Source of the DNA: Nomia melanderi
Lineage: Eukaryota > Arthropoda > Insecta > Hymenoptera > Halictidae
Reading direction: 5' to 3'
DNA length: 64,000 nucleotides
NCBI RefSeq assembly: GCF_051020985.1
Contig: NC_135003.1
Location: 8,177,501 to 8,241,500, forward strand
In this document: positions 13,801 through 28,800 of the stretch, piece after piece
How the letters are laid out: each line of letters starts with the position of its first letter
How positions within the stretch are numbered: the stretch's first letter is position 1
Made by a program: the position numbers and the translations under genes
Notes under the pieces: model-generated
Database searches by the model: none
The model's input: the letters and a program-made list of their open reading frames with translations, nothing else
What the model was told of the DNA's origin: nothing

Positions 13801-16800
13801 ACAATTAAAATATATGTTTATAATACTTTTAATGTTACTACTATTTTATTATAGTCTGGTAACATTTTAATGTACTAGATCCAAGTTTTCTACAATTCAA
13901 TTTAATAGTTCCACGTTCGATACTTTGCCAACTTTAAGTACTTACTTACCCCGTGACAATAATTTCATTATAACTACTTGAGCTCGAACTCCATTCTCCG
14001 CCGGATATCGGCCAATCCTTTTCACTGAACCCTGTCTTTTTCTGTGACTTGGATCCGACTGAATAAAAGGCAGGTACTAAATCCGATAGACAGTCGGCGA
14101 AGTATGCACAGCATGTCACCGGTGACTCATGTATGTCCATCGGGTACGGATTTTCGAAACACGGAAATCCGGGAGTTAATAAATCTATCACAACCAAATC
14201 GTTTTGCAGCAGAACCACAACAGCATATGGATCCTGATAATCTGTACAAAAAATAAGTGGAATTATTTATTACCATTTGAATAATGTAATTGGAGTGTTA
14301 ATATGTGCTGTGTGGAAGAAACAAATCAGCAAAAAATAATAAAATATGAACTCTAGAAAATGTAGTTAAACTTTTTACTTTATCGTTTACTTATTAGTTG
14401 CCACTTGTTATTACGTAGTAATTTACATATGCGTGGAATGTGTCAGAAATGTTTCAGAAGACTATCCGAAATTGTAAATCAAAATTATTGTAAATGGAAG
14501 ACTTTAAATTATTATATAAAATGATCTATGAAAAGAAATCAAGCTATTTGAGGCCATATAATACTCATTAAGTAGATACCCAGTTATATGCATATTTAAG
14601 TGGTTTAATAAAGATGAAGGTTCATAAATGTCCATTTTAAGCCAGACATTTATTTCAGGATTCCAGAAAAGATATTTCATACGTATGTTTTCTATTTTAG
14701 TACGAATTTAGCAAAGTGGGAAATTCTTGAATTTCCCTGAACCATTTTTGTCATACGCCATTAAGTGTGTCTTTTTCAGAATTAATATCTAAATCTATGA
14801 ATGAATTAAATATTCCCTATTTGTTTCAATGAATATTAGATATTTAAAACTTTTTCAAAGATTTTTCATACTTTCTAGAATTGTTCATGCAGATAAATTA
14901 AAGGAAAAATTGTAAAATAATTTTATATACCACTGGTCCATGGATTTTCACACAGCGTTATGAAGTCTATCACATTGTGTTCCATTTCTAATACAGTAGT
15001 AGTTTTCCCGTGTATAACAGTTATGCTTGGAGTTCGCCCAGTCGTATCGTACGCCAAACCACCGGAAAATATAACGTATGCCTCCCTAAGGAAATAATAA
15101 AAAGTACGATATTAACCGATACTCGGTGTACTTGTCAGAGTAAAAGCTTTCTCCAAGATTGCTGTACGTATTACTTATTTAAAACTTTATTCAAACATTT
15201 GCAAATAGCGTAATAAAGTTCTTGTTAATTTTAAATGAAAATTTTTATCATCAATTTTTAATGAATCAATTTTTAATTATAATCATAACCGATTATAAGT
15301 TTCGCCAGTAGTACTTATCAGTTAAGCCCTCTAAGAAACTCAGTTATTTCAAATTTTGAAAATCGATACTTCTGAACTTACTTATAGACAACGAATAAGA
15401 AAGATAGATATTATAATAACTCACCCTGATCTGGAAAGCTTCCATTCGACTTTCTGAATTGCTTTGCATGGTTCTGGTTCACCATCCTTCGTAGTTTTTG
15501 CTGTAAAAAGTATATATGCGATCGTGCTGGTCATAGTAACAAACAAGAAATATCTTTTGCATTTCAGCAGACAAATTTTACTGTTCTGATTGTATAGTAC
15601 ATGTATGTATATTGTAACATCACAAAAACTTAACGTTTTTTCTCGAAAACGGAATTCCAAACGAACAAAATATTATCTTTCTTCGCTAATATTTTCTTGC
15701 ACTATATCTCCATCGATTATATTACCTATATGTAATCATGTCACCTAAGTACACATGTACTCTACAAATTTTCAACTTTTCTTTCCTCAGAACAGAAACT
15801 GCAAATAAACAAATCTTGTTCTGTATGAAAAATTCATTCTTTCTCGGGGAATCATCTTTTCGAATACAGCACCATTTAAAAAATGCCTCGTATAAAGAGA
15901 ATATATTACAACCTCAATACAGAAAATACTCGATATCATCGAACATTATCGCGCATACACATCGATGGAAAAAGAAGAATTGTTTTTTACCGTGGGGGTG
16001 CGTGACATTTGTTGGTTTCACTTGGCGCACCGTCCATGTTGACAGAGAACCGTCGGTGTGACTACACATAAACTGTTTACCCTCGTGATGCCACGTTATC
16101 GATCTCAACGGTACATCGCTTTGGCATCTGTAATCTGCGTTCTTCGTTTTCAAATCCCAAAAAACGATCTGTCCCGAATCATATCCTATCAGCATCTGCA
16201 AGCAGAATTGAGGATCGTGAACGATGCGGCGCGTGCTGTCTCACGTTCGGCGGAACTGTTTCTTTCCTAAACGTCTAGGCTAAGGAAAAAAGTTCTGAAC
16301 ACGAATGTCTGCAATAAAAATGCAATGTCATAATACAGTCGCATCGTTTCGCATCGTAAAAATTATAATACAAGTTACGTATACACAATGAAAAACGGTG
16401 ATGAGAATGCGGTGCAGAATGATCCTTAGAACTTTAATGGGATACCATATTTTCAGTGTAACGATCGATAACACGCAAATTGCATCAAGAACTGTAATAT
16501 GAGGGGAGTTGACGAGTTTCTAACGCAACGAGAACGTCTAGACGATTTAATGGGATCGTGCATTTCTGCTGCCGATACACATGACACTGACACGTGGAGA
16601 TTAAACAGTGAGAGTTTAATTGGAAATTCCAGGCTGTACCTTCCCCTCTTCTTTTTTTATTTGCTTTATGCTACTTTAACGTTAGGCTGTACCGAGCGAC
16701 CTACAAAAAGGGCCGATATAAATTGCAACGAGCGGTATTTAAGAGGTGCAACAAATTTATGTCTTTAATGGAACTCATTATGAATATTTTCTATTTTTAT

Positions 16801-19800
16801 TTACGTTTCTATTCACGTAATTCTATAAATATTTCGTTAAAAAATCCTATATACCTTGTTTTCTTTTTCAAACAACCTGAAATAACCTCTTTTCATAGAA
16901 AAACGATACAGAATTCACTCGTACTAGTTTTCATAAATATAAAAGTTACTTCTTGGAGAAATAATGACACGTATTTTTTTGTTTTCAATCGTTCACATTT
17001 ATAAGGTAAATTACCAATTACTGACGAATTATCCAGCCTTTATCTATAGATAATTCTGTATAATTCAACATCAAAGCAGTATCGAGTGATAAAACATTCG
17101 ATATGTATAGAAAGCATCAGCTGCGTGTCGTGAAAGTCGTACTTCTATTCAAAATATTCGAGAGTTTTTCAAAAATAACTCTACCATATCTGAAAGATAT
17201 TATTGGATATTTTTGTTACGTACAATCAACTTTTTCAAAGGGTGTACCATTAGTTCACTGATACTTTGCACATTCCACCCTCACGTAGCGTTCAGGTCGA
17301 TTTAATCCGAAAGCAAAATTATGTTTTTAATGTGATTTATGTTTCAAAAATATGTCAAGTCATTGAATATCAACAGCTTATGTGTATCGTAATCGATTTC
17401 ATAATTGTATGTCAACGTTGCTCCAATGTAATTCAGAAAATATTCCAGTAAAAATATCCTGAACAATACGCGAGAGATTGGACAAGCAAAATTATGAATA
17501 TATGAAAGCAGAAATCCTTTGATCATCATGTATTCGTTATACGAATAATATTGTTCCTCGGCGGACGTATACAAACACAATTAGATATTAATGGAATCAC
17601 GTTAAGGACGAGCCACTGCAGAACGTATAAAGGGATGAGTGATTATGGTCACGAGATAATATTATCGTGTAACTCGTTCTAGCTTCTGTAATTAAAACGA
17701 TATCGCTATGTGTACTAAACTGATATAAAATTAAGGGGGGACAAAGAGGGAAAAGGATGAAGACGTTATTCAAACATACAAACGTCTTATACAAATGAAA
17801 ATGCTATCTAAATAACGTTATTCGTAAAATCACGAGAATAACTTGAACACCGACTACCAAATAACGGTGAAAGAAATAAAGCCAACCACAGATTAAAAAC
17901 AAATTAAAAAAAAAAAAGAACGGGAAGAGAAACTTTGATCGTTCGCCAATTGTCATACATATTTGTTACTTATTTTTCAATATTGAAATTCAAAGTTAAT
18001 AATCATGATTTACGAACGTTTGAATGTTTTCCAATTTATTTAGAATATTAATAGTCAATTACTTCGAACGATGTGTGAAACAAGGATTAATTTTGTAAAA
18101 GTATATAAGTATATATTATTTATATTATTTTATAAAGATTCATATAAATATTTTGTACAAATCTTTAATTCGCGGATTCTATCAAAATTCCCGAATGTGT
18201 GAGATGCGCCAACAAGAAATTCGACAATGCAATTTCATCGAAAAGAAATAACTCTATTTAAAATTCTTTTATACGACAATAATAGCATGCACGCATGCAC
18301 ACACACAACATGCAAGCACACGCTTTTTGATTCTCGGCACAATATAAAACACGACCAGAAGGAATGTAAGAGAACACGTTGCGAACGAACGTTGACAAAA
18401 GTATTTAAAAATATAATCATGATTCTCTTTCGACTCGAGTCGATGTCAATTGTTTCGATGTAATGTTAATAAAGTATGACGTCATGGTTGTAAGGATGGA
18501 GAATAATGCAAAATAAAAATGTACTCAAAAACACGCGTACCTTGCTCAAATCTAAAGGATTATCACTCAAGTGTACTACAGCACCAGGATGGGTCTTTCT
18601 AAATCTGAAAAATATATATACATATATAATAATCTGAGTGTGTGTGTGTATGTGTGTAGAGCCTCGGTGTCGATGAGTGGTTATATATGTGTGTGTGTTT
18701 ATCGTGTGCGTCTGTTCAATGTTTATATGTATCGGTATATCTACACAGATATGTTCATAATTATTACTTTAAATAACATAGTTCCGCCGTGACACAGTTT
18801 CATTTTAAACATTTGCACACTCCTCGTTTAAACAGTTCGCTTCGACAGATTTCTTCTGCGCTTTGCGCAGCTTCTGTTTCACCCGTTTCGTATTAGTATC
18901 GACAGATACATCGATAATGAGTGATACATCATGAAAAGAGGCATGTCTATATTTAAACATGTATTTTAAGGTATAACAATACTTTTCCTCAATACATGGC
19001 TGCCTAAAAGTTAATTACCTGTTCCGAACATTCGAAACTTTTATAGCCAATAATAGGTACGGAGTTCTGTTTAAATTGTTTTCCACGAATCTTTTTGTAA
19101 ATGTTTATAATGCCAAAAAATATTTCAGAGAAAAATTTAATTGTTTTGAGGAAAATTTTGTTAATTCTGCAGAGTTACTTCTGAGTGCAAATTTGAGAGA
19201 TTAACTTTTAGGACAGTCTGCATGAAACTATGTATCTAAAAAAATTATTTTGAGAATCCTATAATATAAATATATAGATATTATATTTTATCATACCTAG
19301 ACAATAATATTACTTTGTGAAAGAATAAGCAATATATAATTCATATTAAACAAGAGATTTAGGTTGTAATACCGAAGGAAAATAAAATACACTGATGAAA
19401 TACGCAACAGTCTACATATAACTGATTATATAAAATATGATAGTTATAAAACACGACATTGCCGCATTCGTTTCTCGATTTATCGTAACAGTAAATATAA
19501 ATCCTGGGGCTCCGTTTTAAATTTTAATAAATCCCATTTTATCAAAAATATTTGCACACCATAAATAACATTCGACCTTTTGATTAAAATTCAAATGAAT
19601 CTTCACGAATTACCGAGATAAAATATTAAAGTTTATTATATTTAAATATTTAACAGCAATATATGATTTTCGAGTTTATAAACGATATTAAAAAAGAATA
19701 TTAAAAGAGTAGTAAAGTTCATATTAATTTACGTTCATAAATGCTTTATTTCAGAGTTGTTATTCACCGATAAAAGTTTCTGGGCATCATAAAATCAACT

Positions 19801-22800
19801 GTGAATAATTAATTTGATAATATAAGTTTCTACAAACATGAAATTCGTAATTTATTATTTTCTAAACTTCTTAAGTGAAAATTCGTGTTCTGATTCATAA
19901 ACCTTTAAAAGCAACTCCTCAGTAAAACATTTTTATAATAACGTTTACTTTGAAAATATGAATCCCCTTTTGACAAACTTAACCCTCTTATTGCATTTTA
20001 TAAATTGACTGCAGCCTTTTTAGTCACCTAACACAAATAATAAATTTGTATCATCAATTTTAATTAACCTACTTTTTCCGAGTTTAAAGCAGAAATATAG
20101 GAGTCTCACGTGGGTTAAATTTACAACGTATATATATATTGATTCATCGTTAAATATGTACTGAATTAAAAGTGCGGCTTTAATTAAAGCACAATGCTTA
20201 TCCATAATTGCTAACAAAGTATTGAATTTTCTAATTTTAGATTCTATCATTCAATATTTTTCGAAGATATCCAGTAACTGTAATTTCTTTAAATTTAATT
20301 ATTTTCCAGTCTTTATACATAGAAACATATGAAAAGTTCTGTTTTCCGTGTACAATAATTAATCAACTATAGTATACAATAATGCTTCAAAAATCATTCG
20401 ACCACCTGAGACTAACTGCGAACGACTTTTGTGTCGTAGACATTTTTCCAATCGAATAAGGAACTTATGTTATCGAAAAAGAAAGTTTCAATTTCCGTTT
20501 ACCGTTCGGCGAGCGCAAAGAACGAAATTGGCTAACAAAAATTTTCGATGTTGTTCATAGAAAAGACACATATTTCAGATCGAGCTTTCTTTTGAACATA
20601 CTCATTGTTTGCAATTCTTGTATAAACTCCGGCAACGGACCTGTATTTCTTCTTCAAACTGGCGACGACAGCTGCGAGTGAAGGTTTTGAAATACCTCTA
20701 GATTGTTTTTATTGAATTTCTGGTTTCAATTTGGGAACAGAAAATGGTAACGGAGAACTAAACGAGGTAAACGTAGTGTGCAACGAAGCAGCGCAACATG
20801 CTTAGAAGTCAGAAAGTTGCACGAGCTGACAACCATAGTACAGTGAAATCAAAGATATATACATTGTACCTGTCATCTTCATAAAAGAGCAACTGAGACA
20901 TTTGAAAAGTGCATATAACTGTTATATATTTTCTATTAAGAAAATGAATTATATAAAAATCATAAATATTTTATGAAAAATTATTGTTTCAATTTCAGTT
21001 TAGAAAATGTTTAAATTGTTTCCCTTAAATATCTTGAAAATTACAGCAAAAATAGTCTCTATGAAATGTTAAATAATTTTATAAAATATAAAAGATTGAT
21101 TTTGAAATGTCGATAGTTTCAAAATAAAGAAGAAATATCGATATGGCTACACTAGTATTTTTATTATAGGTTAAACATCCGCAGAATTTTATAATATTTC
21201 AGTTCAATATTTTTTTTCTGTGAATGTCCGCTTTAATATAATAAAAACTCCAGCACTGAAGAATTTAATTAGCATTTTGAGTTCTCTCCATAGCAAAATT
21301 ATTGACGCTAATTACTGAATTATTATTACTGAATATTCAAATAGAATGTTGCATAGAATTTTTCGTCTCGCAATATGAATAGAAGATGCTTCTGAAGGTT
21401 CTATTTTAGGATCACATTATACCTATGCGTCTCTTTCAACAGCAGTGCTTCAATTGAATGTCAAACTATACATGTATACCGTCCGAGGTAAACAATGTAG
21501 TAAGATAGTAAACCTGGCTTGCAATGCAATTCCTTTTTTAATTAATTTCACCTGCCAACTAATTCTGAAAATTCTATAAACGCTGAACGTTGCTAAAGAT
21601 ACTATCTTTTCCTACAAAAGATAGTATCTTTTGAACTTTGGGATTTACTTATTTATTACACATTTATAATACCCAACAATAACAAAAAATAATAATTTCT
21701 AATATTTACCTTATACATTTATCAAGTACAAAAACGTTCAAATAAAAATTTTAAACAATTATACAAGAATATATGATTGCAATATATGTAATGTTGCAAG
21801 AAAAGTAATTTTAGTAATAGAATCTTGAATCGAAATTAACATTAGCTGGCAAATTACGAAAGAAAGTCATATAACTATATGTTATAATCTTATGCGTTGA
21901 ATACTGCTGTCGCTTTCAACCCTTTCAAACGTTTCAGGTACTTCGCATAGTCCTTCTCTTTTATCTAATGGCCGACAGAAAGTGATGAAGGTAAACGCCT
22001 ACAAAGAACCCGGCAACATTGCCTATACATGACATAGATCCTCAAGGTCTCTCATTTTGTACTCCAACATCAAAGCTTCCGACAGAATTTTCTCCTCGAT
22101 AAGAATGTGCTCTTTAGTACAAATTCTTGTACCCGACAGACTCAGAATCAACATGTTCTTTCGGAACACAGGAAAAACAGAAGAAAAGACTTTCTCGATA
22201 AGAGAGTTTCAAGAAACCTGCGAAAAATTTTAAGTTTTCCATAATATAATGACCCAACTTTCGTCGGGTACTACAAAAAATTGTCAATTTAGACTCATCA
22301 AGTGCTCCCCTCCACGGAAATCTTTAGTAAAAGGCGAAAGATTTATGCGTGATTTGAAGGGAAGCCAGAGTAACGAAACACATTCGTCGACGTCCATATA
22401 TCACCCTAGGCTTACACTTTGAGTAGCGAGAAAATCTGCCATCTAGTGGAGATTTTGTAAACCAATACCAGCAGGAATGGCACTACCTTATGACCGATTT
22501 CCGCCCCTTTGCATGGAGCGAGACTAGATGCAGAAATGTTAATTCATTAATTTATTGCATTATGTTTTTCTTTTTTACAATTATTGATATCTTTGATAAA
22601 TATAAAAATATTGTAACTTAATTAGTTTTAAAAACATAATTAAACCTCATGTGCCAAGTTTTACAAAATGAAGAGAGATAGTTGAACATTGAAAATAATG
22701 TTTCGTATTTGTTTATAAAAACATTCATATAAATCATCGAGTTGTTAATGACCCTTACCTTTTATTCATTTACAGAATGTAAAACAATTATCAAATTTGT

Positions 22801-25800
22801 GTTTGGAATTCTTTCGAACCTTCTTCAGAACATAGCTATAATCTGACCTAGTTGCTAAAATCACCTTGTATAAAACAGCCACGTATAATTAGAGACGTTG
22901 TCTTGTTCCGCGGAGCAACACGAAACCACGAATTAAAGCAATGATTTAAAAATTACAAAGCTTCGGATGGCTGACATTTAAAACTTTAATCACATGAAAA
23001 TATTCGCATATGAAACTCGATTTTCTTCGGATTTTTCGTGGTTGTGCATTCACGTGAAGGATTCCAATTTCCGGATTTATTTTTTACACCAGTTAACCGA
23101 GAAAATTGGAAGGGGGATAGGAAGTGCATATTTCGCGAAATACAACGGTGGTTGTAACTCCTGATGAAAAAATATATCGGCATGCAATTTCGGAGGAAAA
23201 GTCATAAAGAAAGATTCGAGTTTTCTGCCAATACATAGTTCTGAATAATTCCTTTTCCATTAAACTTTTACTGCTGTATCATATCAGAAAATATAACAGT
23301 ACTTTGCGAATTAAATTAGATCAAAGTTAATGATCGATTAAAGAAAAAGATTCTACAAATCTCAATCGCAACTGTCGACAGTAAATTCCTTTATGTTTAA
23401 ATGATTCGCGTATTTGTATTTATATTTTCTAACTTTAACTTTATTACCAATAAATGTAAATCGAATCGAGAACACGACGTTGGAAGCTGATTTTATGACC
23501 CTCTAAATGGTATACGTGAAATGTTCGGGACATCTCTCGTTTTGGATCAAGTGTTTGAACTATGTACGTACTCTCAAACATGGCACAGTGTTCCAACAGA
23601 TTAGGAGTGTACTATGTAACGCCAATATAAGCTATTACAGCCAATTTCGTAGCTCGTAGAGATTGGAACGGTTCTTTCGACCATGCATTAAAAATGTCTG
23701 ATAAAAGAATAACTTCACAAATAATGCAATGCTATCATTTCAGTGAAAGAAAATAGTGTACATTATTTGTAATGGAATATCTAACACAGTCGCGAATAAA
23801 TGGCATTGATTTAATAAACCAATTAATTAATTTCCTCTAATAAAGGTATTTCGATTGAAAATGAAATAGTGTAAGTATTATTTTATCATACAATTTACAT
23901 TCATGTAACCTAAGAATACGTGAAATTCACAGATTAATCAAGGCTTATCTCGAATGTTTCAACGGTAATGTGGGTGTATTTGGAAGTAAATGTAACGCAC
24001 TGTAGCCAGGATTTATGGAAATTCCGAAATCTGTATAAACGTAGACACAGAATCCCGGAACGCTACTCAGTCTAAAATAAAAAGGAAATTAGAATCTTTG
24101 TTTTAGTCTAGCAACATCGTAATATTGGTGTTAGTTGGCCGTATGCTTTATGCCAGAAAGTTTACGGCGTCATTATGCGGGTCAGCACTGTTTATAAAAT
24201 GGCACTTTCTTAATCTCAACATTCTGCTCTCCTGAACCGGGAAATTCCCGTAAAATATGAATAAAATTCGTTCATTACTTCGCCGTTCATTACTTTAACT
24301 CGCGCGAAATCTTTCGAAATTTTTGAAGCAGTATTGTACACAGCCATCATTTTCTCTTTCATAACACATCGTATCCATAAAACGTTCGATCAACGAAAGT
24401 ACTCGCATACTTACACTTCGATAGCTTTGTTCCAATTAATTACGTATCCGGAAAGAACGAACGTCTCAATATGAAGCACATGGATGTTTCCTCGTTCCGT
24501 TCCAACGTACAGCCATTTACTTTGCAATGGCAGATGGATACAGGTTATTCTATAAAACAGAGAAGTGCTATGGTTCTACGATTTCGAACATTTTATTTTA
24601 CAAAAGTGAATAATTTCTTTAGCGATGACAGCGTTAAGATGTTCATAGCAAATATATAATATTATATATTTCCTTTATTACTTCATTAAATTGGAATTAT
24701 TTATAATTAACAAATAGTTGAGAAATAAACAGTGTCTTGAAATTTATGTACAAATTTATGTGAAATTTATGTGAAATAAATATGTAATATAAAGTAAATA
24801 TTATAGAAAGTATGAAATAATAAAGACTGACCTCTCTCTCTGAAATTTGAGACTCTGTACGACCTGTGGGATCTTCTGCCGGAAATTCCATAGATGCAAG
24901 GTGTCATCTGCTGTAGCGGACACCAAAGCTCCCTCGTTCACTAAAAACTGTAATTGTATCACAGCTGAACATCCCTCGTGTTTTACATGCGCATCTACAC
25001 CCGGCCGACCTAAACTGTTTTCGTCAGGATTTTAGTTAAGGATAATATGAACACAAACTACATAAACAATGCCATCGCATTGTTATCTTCGTTTAATCAT
25101 TTTTTTACAGAGTGCCGTTTAAACACGGATGAAAACTGCTGCTACGAATTTATTGATTTTTATTATAACACGAGTATATAGCTTACATGTATACTTCAAT
25201 TAATTGAAACGCAATAACTTAATTGGAACAGATAAAAATATTCTGCTGTGTAACAAAATTGCTTCAGAGACAATTAAAAAATTTTAATTGAATTTTTTTT
25301 TAATTTATCACCTGCTTCAATCCATTTTAAACAATTTTTTAATTAGTTTACTACCGAAAAAACAATTACTCATCAAATTGGGGAACAGATTCAACTTTTC
25401 ATGCAAATGTTGATTGCCATCGACAACTTTTACACTGATAATTGGATGAATTTAAATAAACAAACATTTTTAAAATAACAATAAACTATGTTTTAGTTTA
25501 CAGACTGTGAAATCCACATGAAATTGTTGAATTATTTATGACCATCATTTTCAAGGTATTAAAGGAGCAGTTTTTACTGTAACCACCGTTCGATACAGCA
25601 ATTAATTATCTATGGAATAGAGACAAATTAGACTAGCGTAAAATGTTTTCAGAAGACCACAACGTGCAGCACGTGCACCGCGGCGACCGCCAATATTTCA
25701 AGACTTCAAAGAAGCCAAGAAAAGCTTGTCAGAATTAAAAAACAGAAAATAAGTTCTTCAAACAGCGTAAGAGCCTCTATAATCCTGGATTAATCGTATG

Positions 25801-28800
25801 GAAAAAAATTCAGTACACGCGACAGAAAAAAGAACATAAGCGTACCACCACCGTTCTTCTTAAAAGTAACGGCTTTAATCTTGTCGTTCTTAAAAACTTT
25901 GATAACAGCAAATTCAACATGGATTAATAAGGCTTTTCATATTTTTCGTTTAATGTAACTTTCAACACACAAAATTAATTTGTCTGTGATTTCAGTTTTT
26001 CGTTGAACAGTTCATGAAATTTCGAAATTGCATACACGTTGGCGATGCAGTTACGACTAAAGTTTAATGAACACTCGCACATAACGAATCGAGTGAAGTT
26101 CACTTTACTGGGTAACAACTGATCAGACAATCAAAATATTTTGAACTGTTCGAATGTTTGAAGTTGAGCGTTGTACCATGGGTAAAGAGGAATTAACAAA
26201 GTTAACCAACTTCCTTTCGGCAAAATAAATTTTGTGCACCGGAATGATTTGTTGAAAATTAGGTTGGACAAATGTATTAAAATTACCTATTAATAATTCA
26301 TTTATTAAATGTATCAATTATGTTAATTTTTTAGACATCCGCGGTAATTCTAGAAATATATACTGAGAAATGTTTGTTTAACCATTTTATGTAGATTTAT
26401 AAAGTTTAAAAATTACTTTGTTATTAACATATTGTGCAATCTTTAAATGAAATTTTCTGAATTAAAATTCTGCTTGTATTCTTCGATAAGTTGCAATAAA
26501 GGAAACTAGGTAGGTCAACTGAAAACCGAGATAACATTCTAAAAAACCCAACGTCGGTCTTGGTCGTCAGTGCAACCAATCTAACGCCGCGTTATCACGT
26601 GTGAGTTTAACATTTTCCTGGGAACCTTCTGTTCTGACGGTAAATAGTTTTGTAAAATATTTTCGTAATCCAAAAAATGAACAACAAAAACCAGAGACAT
26701 AGTATTTTCCAATAACTATAAATTGGTTTTATATCTTCATCGAAAATATAAAAAAAAAAGTCACTTTGTAATAATATTTTATGTACTAATAAACTTTACA
26801 AGATAATTCTTATTTATGACGACATAATATAACTTTTTATAATACCCCTTATATTTACAGGATAATAGTTTCTTTAATATTTAAGCTATCGTTCATAAAA
26901 AGGGCATCCGTTGTTCCAGAAAAATATAAATTCCTTTATAACTACAAACTTTCAAAGTTATTATCAGAATACAGCTCAGTATGGATGACATGATAAAACT
27001 TTTTTTATTTTACTCATAATCCCTTACAACGTTCGCTCAACTTTTCGAAATTTCTGCTTGTGCAAGAAAGTTTAACGTAAGCAAACCTATTCTTTATAAT
27101 TCTTTAATTTGCGAATGCTGATCTAATCCACACTCGTTCGTAAAAGCGAGATCTAATTAACAATGTAATCACTCCACTCAATACTGGATTAACCCTTTCA
27201 ATGAAATATTTAATCAGTCTTCGGTAATATTTTTATGTCACAAAGGTTCGCGAGTTCGTTCGTGACATCCAATTTTCTCAATTCTCCCCCTATCATTTTT
27301 TTTTACTTCCACTTGTTCGTGCAATCATTGATTTTCGTTATACTTAATACACAGAAGATCGATTCCCTTGCACAGACCGTTTCAGAGATTTTATTGAGCA
27401 ATAAAGCGCGACGTTTAGTGGAAAGTAGTTACTTTGTAGAGACTGGCTGTATCTCGATAGCAACCAGGAAGCTTATCGAGCTGTGATGAGCATCCACTCT
27501 CTGGTAACTCTTTAGTCGGCAGTAGACCAATAGGAGCACCCACGTGAGAGAACACACGGTTGACGAACCATGAAACAACCGTGCAGTGTAATGAATACGT
27601 ACGGATTCGATAATTTTACTTATATTTCATGGGGAGGACTTGCAGAGAAAGCATCGTTCGTTCGTGTGTAGGCCACTTGATAAATCTTATTGGTGATGCG
27701 TGCCCTATGAATTGGAAGCCGGAGTGCACTTACACGAACGGCTCTCGTTGCGCTCGCCGTGGTTCCGTTTCTCTTTTGATCGTTAGATACACACGTTCCC
27801 GGAGTTTCAGAATCGCAACATGTCGAGCGAAAAATTATGGAGTGCCCTTTTGATTGACGCGCGAGAGAGAAAGAGATAGGGAGAGAAACAGAGTCAAATT
27901 ATTTGAACGCGTATAACATCCATCGGAATGATCTGAAAGGTTTCGGTGAACGCGCAGTCGATCGCAGAAGTCTGCATACGACACTCGAGTCTTGAATATT
28001 TCCAATAAAAGACGAGTGTTTTGGATGATCTATTCGTGTTCGTTCATTTGCAATTTTGTTTAAATCAACGTGATAATTATTATTTATATGTTAACATTTT
28101 TAAAACACGGAGAAATTTTTCTGTAAAGGCACTCTGTCAATCATCGACGAGTGTCGACGATAAAATCAGTACTTGCAATTCTTTAAAACAAAATAAAAAT
28201 GTGAAGCTAGCTTTGAAGCCGAACGAATTTTTTCAAGCGTATTTTGTACGTATAGAATATGAAAAAATTTATTCATTTATACAATTATACGGAACGGCAA
28301 TCAGTTAAAAAGGAAATATGTAAATCATAAGCGCAATATTTTGTATTGATGAAAATGTCTGCAAGGGGCTCTGCCACAATCTAACATTAATGCACGATAA
28401 AATGGAGGAGTATTCATTGTTTCACTTAACAGGCAATTACACGCTAAGTGTTTCTGCGATGGAAATTTAGAGATGAATAACAAACTCTCGAGTGAAATGT
28501 TCGGTGCTCCATTTAATGGATCGAAAACAATCGTCACATCTCGGTTAAAAAACAAGGTATTAACAGACTAATTACTGTAATGTGCTTCCTTCCGTTTTAT
28601 TTATGACGGCGACTGTCAAATAACTAGGTTAACCAGCTTCTGATCAATACACAAAGTTAATCAAAATTATGTTGATAATTATAATATTCTTCAGCTACAG
28701 CAAAATATTGTCGTCTTCTGGGAATAAATAGAATTATCAACATAATTTTATTTCAATTATGATATATTTAATTAAAAGAACGTGCTTCGATATTGAAATT

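Larger units (their letters stand above)
18605..24414. other. Tomosyn intron 4, no gene seen
   Basis: 5.8 kb of AT-rich sequence. The only structure that I can support besides the microsatellite is the hairpin at 21595-21631. Confidence 0.6.

Noticed and set aside
27629..27853. 74-codon Cys/Arg-rich plus-strand frame
   Set aside because: No homology recognised and no splice or promoter evidence; probably composition.
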